A DNA stretch of 64,000 nt from Ideonella sp. (GTDB taxonomy: Bacteria > Pseudomonadota > Gammaproteobacteria > Burkholderiales > Burkholderiaceae_C). A program made the position numbers and the translations under genes. The DNA lies in contig JABTUY010000001.1 of the NCBI GenBank assembly GCA_015075165.1, forward strand, positions 930,001-994,000, written 5' to 3'. The notes under the pieces are model-generated. The model was not told where the DNA came from and made no database searches. It saw only the letters and a program-made list of their open reading frames with translations. Shown here piece by piece: positions 45,177-54,785 of this stretch. Each line of letters begins with the position of its first letter. Position 1 is the first letter of the stretch.

Positions 45177-46763
45177 GTGACCCCGGCGCTGCCGCGCCTG
45201 AGGCTCGCGGCGTTGATGGCGTGCCTGGCCGGCGCGACCGAACTCGCGATGGGCCAGGACGCCGACCAGGCGCTGCACGGCTGCGCGGTCGCGATGCGGC
45301 TGGCGCCGGCCGCGGGCTTGTCGGGCAGCGAGCTGCGCAACGTCTATTACCAGTCGCTGCTCAGGTTCATCGGCTGCAACGCCGACACCGGCGTCATGGC
45401 CACGATCGCCGGCGACGTGCTCGAACTGCGCCGCGCGATCGCGCCGCTCGATGCCGCGCAGCTGCCGAAGGTGTTGGCCACGCTGGTGCAGCGCATCCGT
45501 GCCGGCCATGCCGCAGACGGCTGGGGCCGGACCGTGGCCGCCGCGCTGCGTGGTCTGGCGCGCGCCGGCGAGTTCGGCGCCGAGATCTTCCCGGGCCACT
45601 GCGAGGTGGCGCAGCGTCTGGGTCGGCGCCTGGGTTTCGACGAACGCTTCGTCGCCGGGCTCGGGCAGCTCTATGCGCGATGGGACGGCAAGGGCGTGCC
45701 CGCGCTGCAAGGCGAGGCCATCGTGCCGGCGGTGCGCATCGTCACGCTGGCGCAGGAGCTCGTGCTGCACTCGCGCCATGGCGGCTGGCGGGCGGCCGCC
45801 GCGATGGCGCGCGAGCGCAGCGGCACGCAGTTCGAGCCGCGCCTGGTCGCGCTCGCGCTGGAGCGCGGCCCTGCGCTGCTGCAGGACCTGCCGGCACGCT
45901 GGGACGAATTGCTCGCTGCCGAACCGGCGCCGCACGATGTGCTCGACGGCCGCGCGCTCGACGACGCGTTTGTCGTGCTCGCCGACTACGCCGACATCCA
46001 GTCGGGCTGGTGGCTCGGCCATTCGCGCCGTGTCGCCGATCTCACGGTCGACGCCGCGCGCCAGCTCGGCTGGCCGGAGCCCGCGCAGCGGCTGCTGCGC
46101 GCGGCCGCGCTGGTGCACGACATCGGCCGCGTCGGCATCTCCACGCACCTGTGGGAGCGGCCGGGACCGCTGTCGCAAGGCGAGTGGGACCTGGTGCGAC
46201 TGCACAGCAGCTACACCGGCCAGATCCTGCGCCGCGCGGCGGCCCTCGCACCACTGGCCGACCTCGCCGCAGCAGCGCACGAGCGGCTCGACGGCAGCGG
46301 CTATGCGCGCGCACTCGCCGCCACGGCGCTGCCGATGCAGGCGCGGCTGCTCGCCGCTGCCGATGCGATCGCGGCACTCGGCGAGGCACGGCCGCATCGC
46401 CCGGCCCACGAGCTGGCAGGCATCGAGCGCATCATCGCCGACGAGGTTGCCGCCGGGCGGCTCGACCGCGACGCTTGCACGGCGGCGCTGCAGGTGCTGG
46501 GCGCGCGCCTCGCGGTCGCGCCGCCGCAGGCTGTACCGCCGCCGGCCGGGCTCAGCGAGCGCGAGTGCGAGGTGCTGAACGAACTCGCACTCGGTCGCAC
46601 GAACAAGGAGATCGCGCGACACCTGGGCATCTCGCCGAAGACGGTGGGCCATCAGGTGCAGTCGATCTATCGCAAAGCCGGCGTGCACACGCGCGCCGGT
46701 GCGACGCTGTTCGCGATCGAGCAGGGTCTGCTCGCCAAGCCGGGTGCGAGCACGCGCCGATAG
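45177..46763 (+). CDS. HD-GYP-like phosphohydrolase fused to a LuxR-type DNA-binding domain
   Basis: This 528-residue protein from GTG 45177 has an N-terminal degenerate HD region (GHCEVAQRLGRRLGFDERF, then YARWDGKGVPA), a second HD-GYP-like domain with HSRRVADL, ALVHDIGRVGIS, LHSSYTGQIL and HERLDGSGY, and a C-terminal LuxR helix-turn-helix (LSERECEVLNELALGRTNKE, HLGISPKTVGHQVQSIYRK). The HD residues in the second domain look complete, so a phosphodiesterase or ligand-sensing activity could control DNA binding. There is no receiver domain and no linked kinase. Confidence 0.85.
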   Translation: MTPALPRLRLAALMACLAGATELAMGQDADQALHGCAVAMRLAPAAGLSGSELRNVYYQSLLRFIGCNADTGVMATIAGDVLELRRAIAPLDAAQLPKVLATLVQRIRAGHAADGWGRTVAAALRGLARAGEFGAEIFPGHCEVAQRLGRRLGFDERFVAGLGQLYARWDGKGVPALQGEAIVPAVRIVTLAQELVLHSRHGGWRAAAAMARERSGTQFEPRLVALALERGPALLQDLPARWDELLAAEPAPHDVLDGRALDDAFVVLADYADIQSGWWLGHSRRVADLTVDAARQLGWPEPAQRLLRAAALVHDIGRVGISTHLWERPGPLSQGEWDLVRLHSSYTGQILRRAAALAPLADLAAAAHERLDGSGYARALAATALPMQARLLAAADAIAALGEARPHRPAHELAGIERIIADEVAAGRLDRDACTAALQVLGARLAVAPPQAVPPPAGLSERECEVLNELALGRTNKEIARHLGISPKTVGHQVQSIYRKAGVHTRAGATLFAIEQGLLAKPGASTRR

Positions 46764-46980
46764 GCGCCGATACAGAGACCCCGCGGTGGCGCAATCGCCG
46801 CCACTCCCCCGAGGGATCGGGAAGGCCGGCACAACCGGATCGTCTCGAGCGTGATGGGGCCGATAGGGCATTCGCCCGATGCCCGGCACCGACCCGGTTC
46901 CTAGAGTGAATGCAAGGAAGCCAGCAAGCGCCGCCCAAATGGCGCCGCGGCTTCCGATGCGAACACCCGAGGAAACCGCG

Positions 46981-48555
46981 ATGGACATCGCCCCTTGCAC
47001 ACGCCGCCGGGCGCTGCGCTGGCTCGGAGCCGCCGGCAGCGCCGCCGCGACCCCGGCCTTGCTCGCGCAGCCGCGCTCCGACCGAGCGGCCGCGCCCCCA
47101 ACCACCTTGCCGCGCCCCGCGGCCACCCAGGAGACCCGCATGACCACGACACCGATCTGGAAACTGCCCGCACTCGAACTGGCGCGCCACATTGCCACCA
47201 AGGAGGTGAGCTGCATCGAGGTCATCGAGGCGCACCTGTTGCGCATCGAGGCGACGAACCCGGCGCTGAACGCCATCGTGCACGTGCTGCGCGACGAAGC
47301 GCGCGCCGCGGCGCGCGCCGCCGATGCGAAGGTCGCCTCGGGCCAGCCGCTCGGCCCGCTGCACGGCGTGCCCTTCACCGTGAAGGTCAACATCGACATG
47401 GCCGGCCAGCCCACGACCTGGGGCGTGGTGCCGCTGGCGCACGCGGTGGTGCCGATCGACGCACCGGTGGTCGAGCGCATGCGCGCCGCCGGTGCGATCG
47501 CGATCGGCCGCACCAACATGCCCGACATGGCGCTGCGCTGGCACACCGACAGCAGCCTGCACGGCCTCACGCGCAACCCGTGGAACCCGGCGCGCAGCTG
47601 CGGCGGATCGAGCGGCGGCGAGGCGGTCGCGCTGGCCACCGGCATGAGCGCGATCGGGCTCGGCAACGACCTCGGCGGTTCGCTGCGCAACCCGGCCAAC
47701 GCCTGCGGCATCGCGTCGATCCGTCCTTCGTTCGGCCGCGTGCCCGACGCCGGGCTCATGCCGGCCGAGGACCGGCTGCTCGCGGTGCAGTTGATGAACG
47801 TGCAAGGCCCGATGGCGCGCCGTATCGCCGACGTGCGTGCGGCGCTGAAGCTGCTGTCGGGCGCGCATCCGCGCGACCCCTGGTCGATCGATGCGCCGCC
47901 GCCGGCCGCGCGTCGCGGTCGCGTCGCCGTGCTCGCCAACCCGCCCGGCGGGCGCACCGATCCGGCCGTCGCCGCCGTCGTGCGCCGCAGCGCCGACGCG
48001 CTGGCCGCCGCCGGCTACGAGATCGTCGACACCGTGCCGCCGCGTTACGAGGAGGCGATCGGCGCCTGGGCTCGCTTCCTGATCGGCGACTTCGGCGTCG
48101 TGATGCCCAAGCTGATGCCGCTGCTGGGCGACGACGCGCGCCGCTTCCTCGGCGTGGCCAGCGAGGCGGTGCCGGGATTCGCGAGCCCGACGGCGCTGTC
48201 GGAGCTGATGCTGCAACGCGACGGCATCGCCCGCGCATGGGCGCAGTACCTGGCCGACACGCCGCTCATGCTGTCGCCGACGATGACCCAGCTGCCGTTC
48301 GAAGTCGGCTTCGACATCGCGTCGCCGCAGGGTTCGGCGGCAGCGCTCGAGATGGTTCGCCCGGGACTGCCGGCCAACCTGCTGGGCCTGCCGTCGGCCT
48401 GCGTGCCCGCGGGCCGCGACGCCGCCACCGGCCTGCCGATCGGCGTGCTGCTGACCGGCGCGCGCGGCAGCGACGAGGCCTGCCTCGACGCGGCCGAGGT
48501 GATCGAGCGGCAGGCTGCGATCGTGACGCCGGTCGAGCCGGCGCGGTCGGCCTGA
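46981..48555 (+). CDS. Amidase signature family hydrolase with Tat-like leader
   Basis: The 524-residue product from ATG 46981 has a leader with RR motif (CTRRRALRWLGAAGSAAATP) and an amidase-signature domain: catalytic Lys in GVPFTVKVNIDMAG, the Gly/Ser loop RSCGGSSGGEAVALATG and the nucleophile Ser in GLGNDLGGSLRNPANACG. A second start (ATG 47140, MTTTPIWKLPALELA) with its own AGGAG would give a cytoplasmic form of 471 residues, so dual localisation is possible. The amide substrate is unknown. Confidence 0.85.
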   Translation: MDIAPCTRRRALRWLGAAGSAAATPALLAQPRSDRAAAPPTTLPRPAATQETRMTTTPIWKLPALELARHIATKEVSCIEVIEAHLLRIEATNPALNAIVHVLRDEARAAARAADAKVASGQPLGPLHGVPFTVKVNIDMAGQPTTWGVVPLAHAVVPIDAPVVERMRAAGAIAIGRTNMPDMALRWHTDSSLHGLTRNPWNPARSCGGSSGGEAVALATGMSAIGLGNDLGGSLRNPANACGIASIRPSFGRVPDAGLMPAEDRLLAVQLMNVQGPMARRIADVRAALKLLSGAHPRDPWSIDAPPPAARRGRVAVLANPPGGRTDPAVAAVVRRSADALAAAGYEIVDTVPPRYEEAIGAWARFLIGDFGVVMPKLMPLLGDDARRFLGVASEAVPGFASPTALSELMLQRDGIARAWAQYLADTPLMLSPTMTQLPFEVGFDIASPQGSAAALEMVRPGLPANLLGLPSACVPAGRDAATGLPIGVLLTGARGSDEACLDAAEVIERQAAIVTPVEPARSA

Positions 48556-48601
48556 GCGGGGTACGGGCGGCGGCACGACGACTCGTGCCGTTGACCGCTC
48601 G

Positions 48602-48680
48602 GGCGAACGTCCAGGTTCACCGGCGGGCGGAAGCGGGCGCGGCCCCGCTGTAGCCCGTCCGGTGCAACGAAGGGTTGGGC
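48602..48680 (-). other. attC-like integron recombination site downstream of hicB
   Basis: Read on the minus strand, the site starts with the core GCCCAAC (48680-48674), continues CCTTCGTTGCACCGG, carries a central hairpin (AGCGGG/CCCGCT) and ends CCGGTGAACCTGGACGTT-CGCC. The left and right arms pair as GTTGCACCGG with CCGGTGAAC leaving an extrahelical G, which is the structural hallmark of attC. The right core GTTCGCC departs from GTTRRRY at one purine. It lies 21 bp after the hicB stop in hicB's direction, as expected for a cassette. Confidence 0.7.
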
Positions 48681-48701
48681 GTGGCGGCCTGGCCGCTGCG
48701 A

Positions 48702-48914
48702 CTACGCAGAAACATCGACGTACTCAACCTGGCTGGACGGAGAAGGGATGGCCAAACCATCCTCACGCATGCCTTCGACATGAAATGCGATGGCCTCGCG
48801 GACCTGAGTTTCAACCTCGGCGACCGTGGCACCGGTGGCGACGCAGCCCGGTAGATCGGGCACGTAGGCAGAGTAGTTGCCTTCAGCTCTCTCGATCACG
48901 ATTGCGTACCGCAT
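48702..48914 (-). CDS. HicB-family antitoxin, no HicA partner seen
   Basis: This 70-residue protein has the HicB N-terminal partial RNase-H-like fold: RYAIVIERAEGNYSAYVPDL, PGCVATGATVAEVETQVREA and IAFHVEGMREDGLAIPSP. It lacks the C-terminal helix-turn-helix or ribbon domain of longer HicB proteins. A HicA toxin would normally lie just upstream on the same strand (48915-49100), but no HicA-like frame is there. The local DNA is less GC-rich than its surroundings, and an attC-like site follows, so it looks like a solitary integron cassette. Confidence 0.8.
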   Translation of the reverse strand: MRYAIVIERAEGNYSAYVPDLPGCVATGATVAEVETQVREAIAFHVEGMREDGLAIPSPSSQVEYVDVSA

Positions 48915-49107
48915 GCGACCTCGCTACTTCAGATTCGCCTACTTGAAAGTGCTGTTAACTTCCTCGCGGCCAGCATAGCAGGCTGCGGCAACGGGCTCGG
49001 CCGCGGGCCGGTGGCCCACTACGCCCAACACTGCATCGACCGGACGCATCGGCGTACACGGCCAAGTCGTAGGCAATGACCACGCTGCCCGGCAGACACC
49101 GACGACG

Positions 49108-49653
49108 ATGAAAGCCAACGAACGCGACAACCTCTTGCGCCAGCTCGCGGCCCGCTTCCAGAACCACCTACAGCGGCACCGCGACCTGGCCTGGCCCGAC
49201 GTGCAGCAGCGGCTGCCGGCCCAGTCCGACGCGCTGAAGTCGCTGCTTGCGATGGAGGCGGGCGGCGGCGAGCCCGACGTGATCGGCCGCGACGCGGCGA
49301 GCGACGTGATCCTGTTCTGGGACTGCTGCGCCGAGAGTCCGCGCGAACGCCGCAGCCTGTGCTACGACCGCGCCGCGCTCGACTCGCGCAAGGAGAACAA
49401 GCCGAAAGGCAGCGCGGTGGACGCGGCGGCGGCGATCGGGGCCGCGCTGCTCACCGAGGAGCAGTATCGGCACCTGCAGACGCTGGGCGAGTTCGACACC
49501 AAGACTTCCAGCCGGATCAGCACGCCCGCCGACGTTCGCAAGCTCGGCGGCGCGCTGTTTGGCGACCGGCGCTTCGGCCGCGTGTTCGTCTACCACAACG
49601 GCGCCGAGTCGTACTACGCGGCGCGCGGGTTCCGGGTGCTGCTGCGCGTCTGA
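49108..49653 (+). CDS. DUF4256 family protein
   Basis: This 181-residue protein matches the DUF4256 pattern end to end: LLRQLAARFQNHLQRHRDLA, GGEPDVIGRDAASDVILFWD, CCAESPRERRSLCYDRAALD, DTKTSSRISTPADVRKLGGA and RVFVYHNGAESYYAARGF. The family is conserved across bacteria and has no known activity. No signal peptide or membrane segment is visible. It sits between the cassette-like hicB locus and a peptide-binding protein gene. Confidence 0.85.
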   Translation: MKANERDNLLRQLAARFQNHLQRHRDLAWPDVQQRLPAQSDALKSLLAMEAGGGEPDVIGRDAASDVILFWDCCAESPRERRSLCYDRAALDSRKENKPKGSAVDAAAAIGAALLTEEQYRHLQTLGEFDTKTSSRISTPADVRKLGGALFGDRRFGRVFVYHNGAESYYAARGFRVLLRV

Positions 49654-49753
49654 GCGCGACAGGCTCCGAGACGGTCCGCGCCGCAGCAAAGCCGCATCGG
49701 TCGGCTTGCGGCTCGCTATCATCGCGCCCCGCCCCTTCGTCGACGCCAGCCCG

Positions 49754-51346
49754 ATGAGCCTGCACCGCATCCTGCACCGCATCCTGTACCTGACGACGCT
49801 GTCGAGCGCACTGCTGGCCAGCGCCGCACACGGCAACGGTGCCACGCTGCGCATCGCCAGCGCGTTCGATCCGCAGACGATGGATCCGCACGCGCTGGCG
49901 CTGCTGTACCACTCGCGCGTGGCGTTCCAGCTCTACGAGAGCCTGGTCAGCCGCGACGCGCAGTTCAAGCTCGAGCCGGCGCTGGCCGAATCGTGGCAGA
50001 TGGTCGGCCCGACCAGCTGGCGCTTCAGGCTGCGCCGCGACGTGAAGTTCCACGACGGCTCGCGCTTCACTGCCGACGACGCGGTGTTCTCGATCGAGCG
50101 CGCGCTGGGGCCGACCTCGCAGCGCGCGTTCACGCTGCGCGGGCTGGCGAGCGTGAAGAAGGTCGACGAGCACACGATCGACTTCGTGCTCGGCGCGCCC
50201 GACGCGGTGTGGCCCGAGAAGCTGCAGTTCGTCGCGATGATGAGCAAGGCCTGGTGCCTGCAGCACGGCGCCGAGAAGGCGCAGGACTTCAACGGCAAGC
50301 AGGAGATGTTCACCGTGCGCAACGCGATGGGCACCGGACCGCACAGGCTCGAGCGCTACGAGCCCGACGTGCGCACCGTGCTGGTCCGCCACGACGCCTG
50401 GTGGGGCCGCAGCGATCCGCGCAACGGCAACGTCGAGCGCGTGAGCTTCACCAGCATCCGCGCCGACGCGACGCGGCTGGCCGCGCTGACCTCCGGCGAG
50501 GTCGACCTCGTGCTCGACCCGCCGTTCCAGGACGTCGAGCGCCTGAAGCGCGACCCGCGGCTGACCGTGTCCACCACCGGCGACCTCGGCACGCAGTACT
50601 TCACGTTCGACCAGTCGCGCGACGAGCTGCTGTACGGCGACGTCAAGGACAAGAACCCGTTCAAGGACCTGCGCGCGCGCCAGGCCGTGGCGCATGCGCT
50701 GAACGTCGACCTGATCGTGCAGAAGGTGCTGCGCGGCCAGGGCACGCCGACCGGCAGCTTCATCTCGCCGCTGGTCGACGGCTACGACAAGAGCCTCGAC
50801 GTGCGGCTGCCGTACGACCCGGCGCGAGCGCGCGCGCTGCTGCAGCAGGCGGGCTATGCCGGCGGCTTCGGCGTCACGCTCGATTGCGTCAACGTGGCGT
50901 ACCGCGAGGCGGTGTGCCAGGCCGCCGCCGCGATGCTGACGCAGGTGGGCATCCGCGTGCAGGTGCGCAGCGCGCCGGCCAACGCGTTCTTTCCGCGCCT
51001 GAGCACCGGCAACGCCAGCTTCATCGAGTTCGGCTGGACGCCGCTGACCGACCCGTGGAGCACGCTCAACGGCCTGTTCCGCAGCTTCGATGCGAGCGGC
51101 CTCGGCACATTCAACGCCGGCCGCTACCACAACGCCAAGCTCGACGCGCTGATCGACGCGGTGCGCACCGAGCCCGACCTCACCCGCCGCCGCGCGCGCG
51201 TGGGCGTGGTGCTGCGCATGCTGCACGACGATCTGCCGTACGTGCCGCTGTACCGCCGCAAGCTGAACTGGGCGATGAGCCGAAACGTGTCGGTCGCGAT
51301 GTGGCCGAACGATCAGATCGAGCTGCGCTGGGTGAAGGTGCGGTAA
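49754..51346 (+). CDS. ABC transporter substrate-binding protein, family 5 (peptide/nickel type)
   Basis: This 530-residue protein has a signal peptide (LTTLSSALLASAAHGNG) and an SBP_bac_5 fold: DPQTMDPHALALLYHSRVAF, LAESWQMVGPTSWRFRLRRD, VKFHDGSRFTADDAVFSIER, GTGPHRLERYEPDVRTVLVR, ARQAVAHALNVDLIVQKVL and YVPLYRRKLNWAMSRNV. These proteins bind oligopeptides, opines or nickel complexes. The permease and ATPase genes are not adjacent, so it is either an orphan component or part of a split system. Confidence 0.88.
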   Translation: MSLHRILHRILYLTTLSSALLASAAHGNGATLRIASAFDPQTMDPHALALLYHSRVAFQLYESLVSRDAQFKLEPALAESWQMVGPTSWRFRLRRDVKFHDGSRFTADDAVFSIERALGPTSQRAFTLRGLASVKKVDEHTIDFVLGAPDAVWPEKLQFVAMMSKAWCLQHGAEKAQDFNGKQEMFTVRNAMGTGPHRLERYEPDVRTVLVRHDAWWGRSDPRNGNVERVSFTSIRADATRLAALTSGEVDLVLDPPFQDVERLKRDPRLTVSTTGDLGTQYFTFDQSRDELLYGDVKDKNPFKDLRARQAVAHALNVDLIVQKVLRGQGTPTGSFISPLVDGYDKSLDVRLPYDPARARALLQQAGYAGGFGVTLDCVNVAYREAVCQAAAAMLTQVGIRVQVRSAPANAFFPRLSTGNASFIEFGWTPLTDPWSTLNGLFRSFDASGLGTFNAGRYHNAKLDALIDAVRTEPDLTRRRARVGVVLRMLHDDLPYVPLYRRKLNWAMSRNVSVAMWPNDQIELRWVKVR

Positions 51347-51390
51347 ACGGCGAGCGGGCAGTCGCTCGCGAACCTGCACGAAGCCTGAGG

Positions 51391-51792
51391 TCAGTCACCA
51401 GCCGTGACCAGCACCACCAGGCCCCACGCGAACAGCAGCACCAGCGCCAGCCACACCACGACGACGATCGCCGCGCCCCACAGCAGCCGAGGCAGCTGTT
51501 CTCGGCTGACCTCGGCCTCGGCCAGCCGCGCCTGCCACAGGGGCTTGGGCGTCAGCCGCACCGCCAGCGCGATGCCCAGCGGCAGCAGGATCACGTCGTC
51601 GAGCAGGCCGAGCACCGGGATGAAATCGGGGATCAGGTCGATCGGGCTCAGCGCATAGGCCAGCACCGCGATCGCCACCAGCTTGGCCGGCCACGGCGTC
51701 TGCGGGTGCTTGAACAGCTTCCACAGCGCCAGCAGGTGGGTGGCCAGGCGCGCGGCATTGGCGCGGCGCAGCAGCTTGCCCAGGCGGCTCAT
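51391..51792 (-). CDS. DUF1232 (YkvA-like) membrane protein
   Basis: This 133-residue protein has the DUF1232 core [20 protein letters not shown] followed by [20 protein letters not shown], and a C-terminal helix ([20 protein letters not shown]). Its ATG (51792) overlaps the TGA of the helicase gene, so it is the second gene of a coupled pair. The domain has no known activity; the pairing with an Lhr-type helicase is positional evidence only. Confidence 0.85.
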   Translation of the reverse strand: MSRLGKLLRRANAARLATHLLALWKLFKHPQTPWPAKLVAIAVLAYALSPIDLIPDFIPVLGLLDDVILLPLGIALAVRLTPKPLWQARLAEAEVSREQLPRLLWGAAIVVVVWLALVLLFAWGLVVLVTAGD

Positions 51793-54386
51793 CGCGCGCT
51801 CCCGCGCGTTCGCGCTCGCCTGCGTGCCGGTGCGGCGCCCGCGGTGCTGGCCGAAGCGGCTGCCGTTTCGGCGGCTGACATGGTGGTCGACGCGGCACTC
51901 GCTTCGGCAACTGATGCGCCGGCCTGCGCATCGATCTCGGCATTGGCCTCGTCGAGGATGCGGCGCAACCGGTCGGCCAGCTTCTCGGTGCTCAGCTCCT
52001 CACGGAAGCGCTCGACCATCAGCGCGAGCGCGAACGGGCCCGGCGCGCGCAGCGTCACCGCCTCGACGCGCCGGCTGCGCATGCGCGAGAGGCTCTCGCG
52101 CAGGCGGCGCAGGTCGAGCTCCTGCGCCAGCACCTCGGCGTCGGCCTGGCCGAGCAGCTTGTTGGCCGGGTCGTACTTGCGAAACACCTCATAGAACAGG
52201 CTCGACGTGGCCTGCAGCTGCTTCGTGCTCTTCGGCGCGCCGGGGTAGCCGGTGAACACCAGCCCGGCCACGCGCGCGATCTCGCGGAAGCGCCGCTGCG
52301 CCAGCTCGCTGCTGTTCAGGCTGGCCAGCACGTCGTGCAGCAGATCGGCGTCGTCGAACGCGCGGCCGTCGAGCAGCGGCTGCGCGTCGAGCGGCTGCGC
52401 GGCCAGCAGCTCGAAGCCGTAGTCGTTGACGCTCATGCTGAAGGTGTTGGGCTGCGTGCGCGCCAGCCGCCACGCCAGCAGGCTGGCCAGCCCCAGGTGC
52501 ACGTAGCGCCCGGCGAACGGGTAGATGAACACATGGTGGCCCTCGCGCGAGCGGTGCTGCTCGACCAGCAGCGTGGCCGGCGTCGGCAAGCGCGACAGCC
52601 GCGACTGCGCGTCGAGCATCGGCTGCGCGGCCAGCAATTCGGGCTCGAAGAAGTCGCCCTGCCGCGCCGATTGCAGCGCCTCGAGCGTGGCATCGGCCAG
52701 CTCGCTCGACAGCGGCATCTTGCCGCCGGCCCAGGCCGGCACGATGCCGCTCTTGCGCGTGGCCCGGCGCACGTAGGCGGCCATGTCATGCGTGCGCACG
52801 TACTCGAGCACGCGGCCGGCGAACACGAAGTGGTCGCCCTTGTTGAGCCGTGCGATGAAGCCCTCTTCGATCTGCCCGATCGTGCCGCCCGTGAGCCACT
52901 TCACCCGCATCGACGCCTCGCTGACGATCGTGCCCACCTGCAGCCGGTGGCGCAGCGCGATGCCGCGGTCGGGCACACGGTAGGTGCCGTCGTCGCCGCG
53001 CACCACGCGGTGGTACTCGGGGTAGGCCTTCAGGCTGGCGCCGCCGCGGGTGACGAAGTCGAGCGCCCACTGGAACTCCTCGCGCGTCAGCGCGCGGTAG
53101 CTGTGCGCGCCGCGTACCTCGTCGAACAGCGCATCGGCCTCGAAGCCGCCACCGAGCGCGATGCTGACCAGGTGTTGCACCAGCACGTCGAGCGGCTTGT
53201 CGGGCGCGAAGCGCTGCTCGATGCGCCCGGCCAGCGCTGCGCGGCGCGCCGCCACCGCCTCGATCAGCTCGAGCGTGTTGGTCGGCACCAGCGTGATGCG
53301 GCTGGCGCGGCCGGGCTGGTGGCCCGAGCGCCCGGCGCGCTGCAGCAGCCGCGCCACGCCCTTGGCCGAACCGATCTGCAGCACGCGCTCGACCGGCAGG
53401 AAGTCCACGCCGAGGTCGAGCGACGAGGTGGCCACCACCGCCAACAACCGGCCGGCCTTCAGGCGCTGCTCGACCCACTCGCGCACCGAGCGGTCGAGCG
53501 AGCCGTGGTGCAGCGCGATCCGGCCGGCCCACTCGGGGCGCGCGCGCAGCAGCATCTGGTACCAGATCTCGGCCTGCGAGCGCACGTTGGTGAACACCAG
53601 CGTGGTCGTGCTGCGCTCGATCTCGCGCACCACCGGCTGCTCCATCTGCGCGCCGAGGTGGCCGCCCCACGAGAAGCGGCCGGGCTCGTGCGGCAGCAGC
53701 GTGTCGACGACCAGCGGCTTGTCGACCCGGCCGCGCACCAGCGTGCCGTGCTCGTGCGACAGCAGCGTGCGCATCGCCTCGTCGAGGTTGCCGAGCGTGG
53801 CCGACAGCCCCCACACCACGAGGGCCGGGTTCCAGCGCCGCAGCCGCGCCAGCGCGAGCTGCACCTGCACGCCGCGCTTGTTGCCCAGCATCTCGTGCCA
53901 TTCGTCGACGATCACCGTGCGCACGCCGCGCAGCCGCTCGCGCGCATCGGCGCGCGTGAGCAGCAGCGTGAACGACTCCGGCGTCGTCACCAGCGCCGCG
54001 GGCAGCTTGCGATCCTGGCGTGCGCGCTCGGCCGACGGCGTGTCGCCGGTGCGCAGGCCCACCGTCCAGCGCGGCGCCAGCTCCGCCAGCGGCAGCTCGA
54101 GCGCGCGCCGCGTGTCGGCCGCCAGCGCGCGCATCGGCGTCAGCCACAGCACCTGCAGGCCGTGGGCCGCCTGGCCCGCTGCCGGGCCAGCACCCGCACC
54201 CGCAGTCGCACCCGCACGCGCCAGCGCGCCCATCCACACCGCATAGGTCTTGCCGCTGCCGGTGGTGGCGTGCAGCAGGCCGCTCGCGCCGGCCGCCATC
54301 GCCGCCCACACTTCGCGCTGGAACGCGAATGGCTGCCAGCCGCGGTGGGCGAACCAGGTATCCGCATCGGCGGCCGGAGCAAACAT
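51789..54386 (-). CDS. Ligase-associated DEXH-box (Lhr-type) DNA/RNA helicase
   Basis: This 865-residue superfamily 2 helicase has Walker [12 protein letters not shown] (about residue 41), [23 protein letters not shown], the box [11 protein letters not shown], motif [39 protein letters not shown] and motif [13 protein letters not shown], followed by the Lhr winged-helix and C-terminal region ([20 protein letters not shown]). Relatives are encoded with an ATP-dependent DNA ligase and an MBL-fold exonuclease in a repair module; neither partner is within this window. The start is ATG 54386; DUF1232 is coupled downstream. Confidence 0.92.
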   Translation of the reverse strand: MFAPAADADTWFAHRGWQPFAFQREVWAAMAAGASGLLHATTGSGKTYAVWMGALARAGATAGAGAGPAAGQAAHGLQVLWLTPMRALAADTRRALELPLAELAPRWTVGLRTGDTPSAERARQDRKLPAALVTTPESFTLLLTRADARERLRGVRTVIVDEWHEMLGNKRGVQVQLALARLRRWNPALVVWGLSATLGNLDEAMRTLLSHEHGTLVRGRVDKPLVVDTLLPHEPGRFSWGGHLGAQMEQPVVREIERSTTTLVFTNVRSQAEIWYQMLLRARPEWAGRIALHHGSLDRSVREWVEQRLKAGRLLAVVATSSLDLGVDFLPVERVLQIGSAKGVARLLQRAGRSGHQPGRASRITLVPTNTLELIEAVAARRAALAGRIEQRFAPDKPLDVLVQHLVSIALGGGFEADALFDEVRGAHSYRALTREEFQWALDFVTRGGASLKAYPEYHRVVRGDDGTYRVPDRGIALRHRLQVGTIVSEASMRVKWLTGGTIGQIEEGFIARLNKGDHFVFAGRVLEYVRTHDMAAYVRRATRKSGIVPAWAGGKMPLSSELADATLEALQSARQGDFFEPELLAAQPMLDAQSRLSRLPTPATLLVEQHRSREGHHVFIYPFAGRYVHLGLASLLAWRLARTQPNTFSMSVNDYGFELLAAQPLDAQPLLDGRAFDDADLLHDVLASLNSSELAQRRFREIARVAGLVFTGYPGAPKSTKQLQATSSLFYEVFRKYDPANKLLGQADAEVLAQELDLRRLRESLSRMRSRRVEAVTLRAPGPFALALMVERFREELSTEKLADRLRRILDEANAEIDAQAGASVAEASAASTTMSAAETAAASASTAGAAPARRRARTRGSAR

Positions 54387-54432
54387 CGCGCGATCATTCC
54401 ACGTTGGGCGTCACGCGCAGTGCTTGCCAGAT

Positions 54433-54450
54433 GTTAGCGTGTGTGCTAAC
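54433..54450. promoter_or_regulatory. Palindromic operator-like site upstream of the HigBA-like pair
   Basis: GTTAGC-GTGTGT-GCTAAC is a perfect 6-bp inverted repeat with a 6-bp spacer, ending 8 bp before the toxin GTG start. Its position fits autoregulation by the HTH antitoxin, as in other HigBA systems. Confidence 0.6.
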
Positions 54451-54458
54451 CTTCGCCC

Positions 54459-54785
54459 GTGGCATTCGAAATCGAGTACTTCCACGAGCGCGTGCTCTCC
54501 GAGATCCAATCGTGGCCAGTAGACGTTCTGGCCGACTACGCGCGCCTGGTCGAACTGCTCGCTGAGCACGGCCCGGACCTACGGCTTCCGCACTCCCGCG
54601 CGCTTGGTGAAGGGCTGTTTGAGCTGCGACCCCGTGGCCGCTCAGGTATCGCCCGCGCGTTCTACTGCTTCGTCATCGCGCGTCGCATTGTCCTCGTGCA
54701 CGCGTTCATCAAGAAGTCGCAGCAAACACCGGACAAGGAGCTGAAACTGGCGCGCAAGCGCGCCAAGGAGTTGAGCAATGGCTAG
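54459..54785 (+). CDS. HigB/RelE-like toxin (phage-derived Gp49-like)
   Basis: This 108-residue protein starts at GTG 54459. It has the RelE/Gp49-like pattern: IEYFHERVLSEIQSWPVDVL, HGPDLRLPHSRALGEGLFEL, RPRGRSGIARAFYCF and VLVHAFIKKSQQTPDKELKL. Such toxins cleave mRNA on the ribosome; candidate catalytic basic residues are in the RPRGRSG and FIKKS segments. It overlaps the antitoxin gene by 8 bp, toxin first, which is the HigBA order. Codon use is less GC-rich than in neighbouring genes. Confidence 0.85.
   Translation: MAFEIEYFHERVLSEIQSWPVDVLADYARLVELLAEHGPDLRLPHSRALGEGLFELRPRGRSGIARAFYCFVIARRIVLVHAFIKKSQQTPDKELKLARKRAKELSNG

Noticed and set aside
48915-49107. Search for a HicA toxin partner of hicB
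   Set aside because: The frames here are short and lack the HicA double-stranded RNA-binding pattern and catalytic His; recorded as an orphan hicB.
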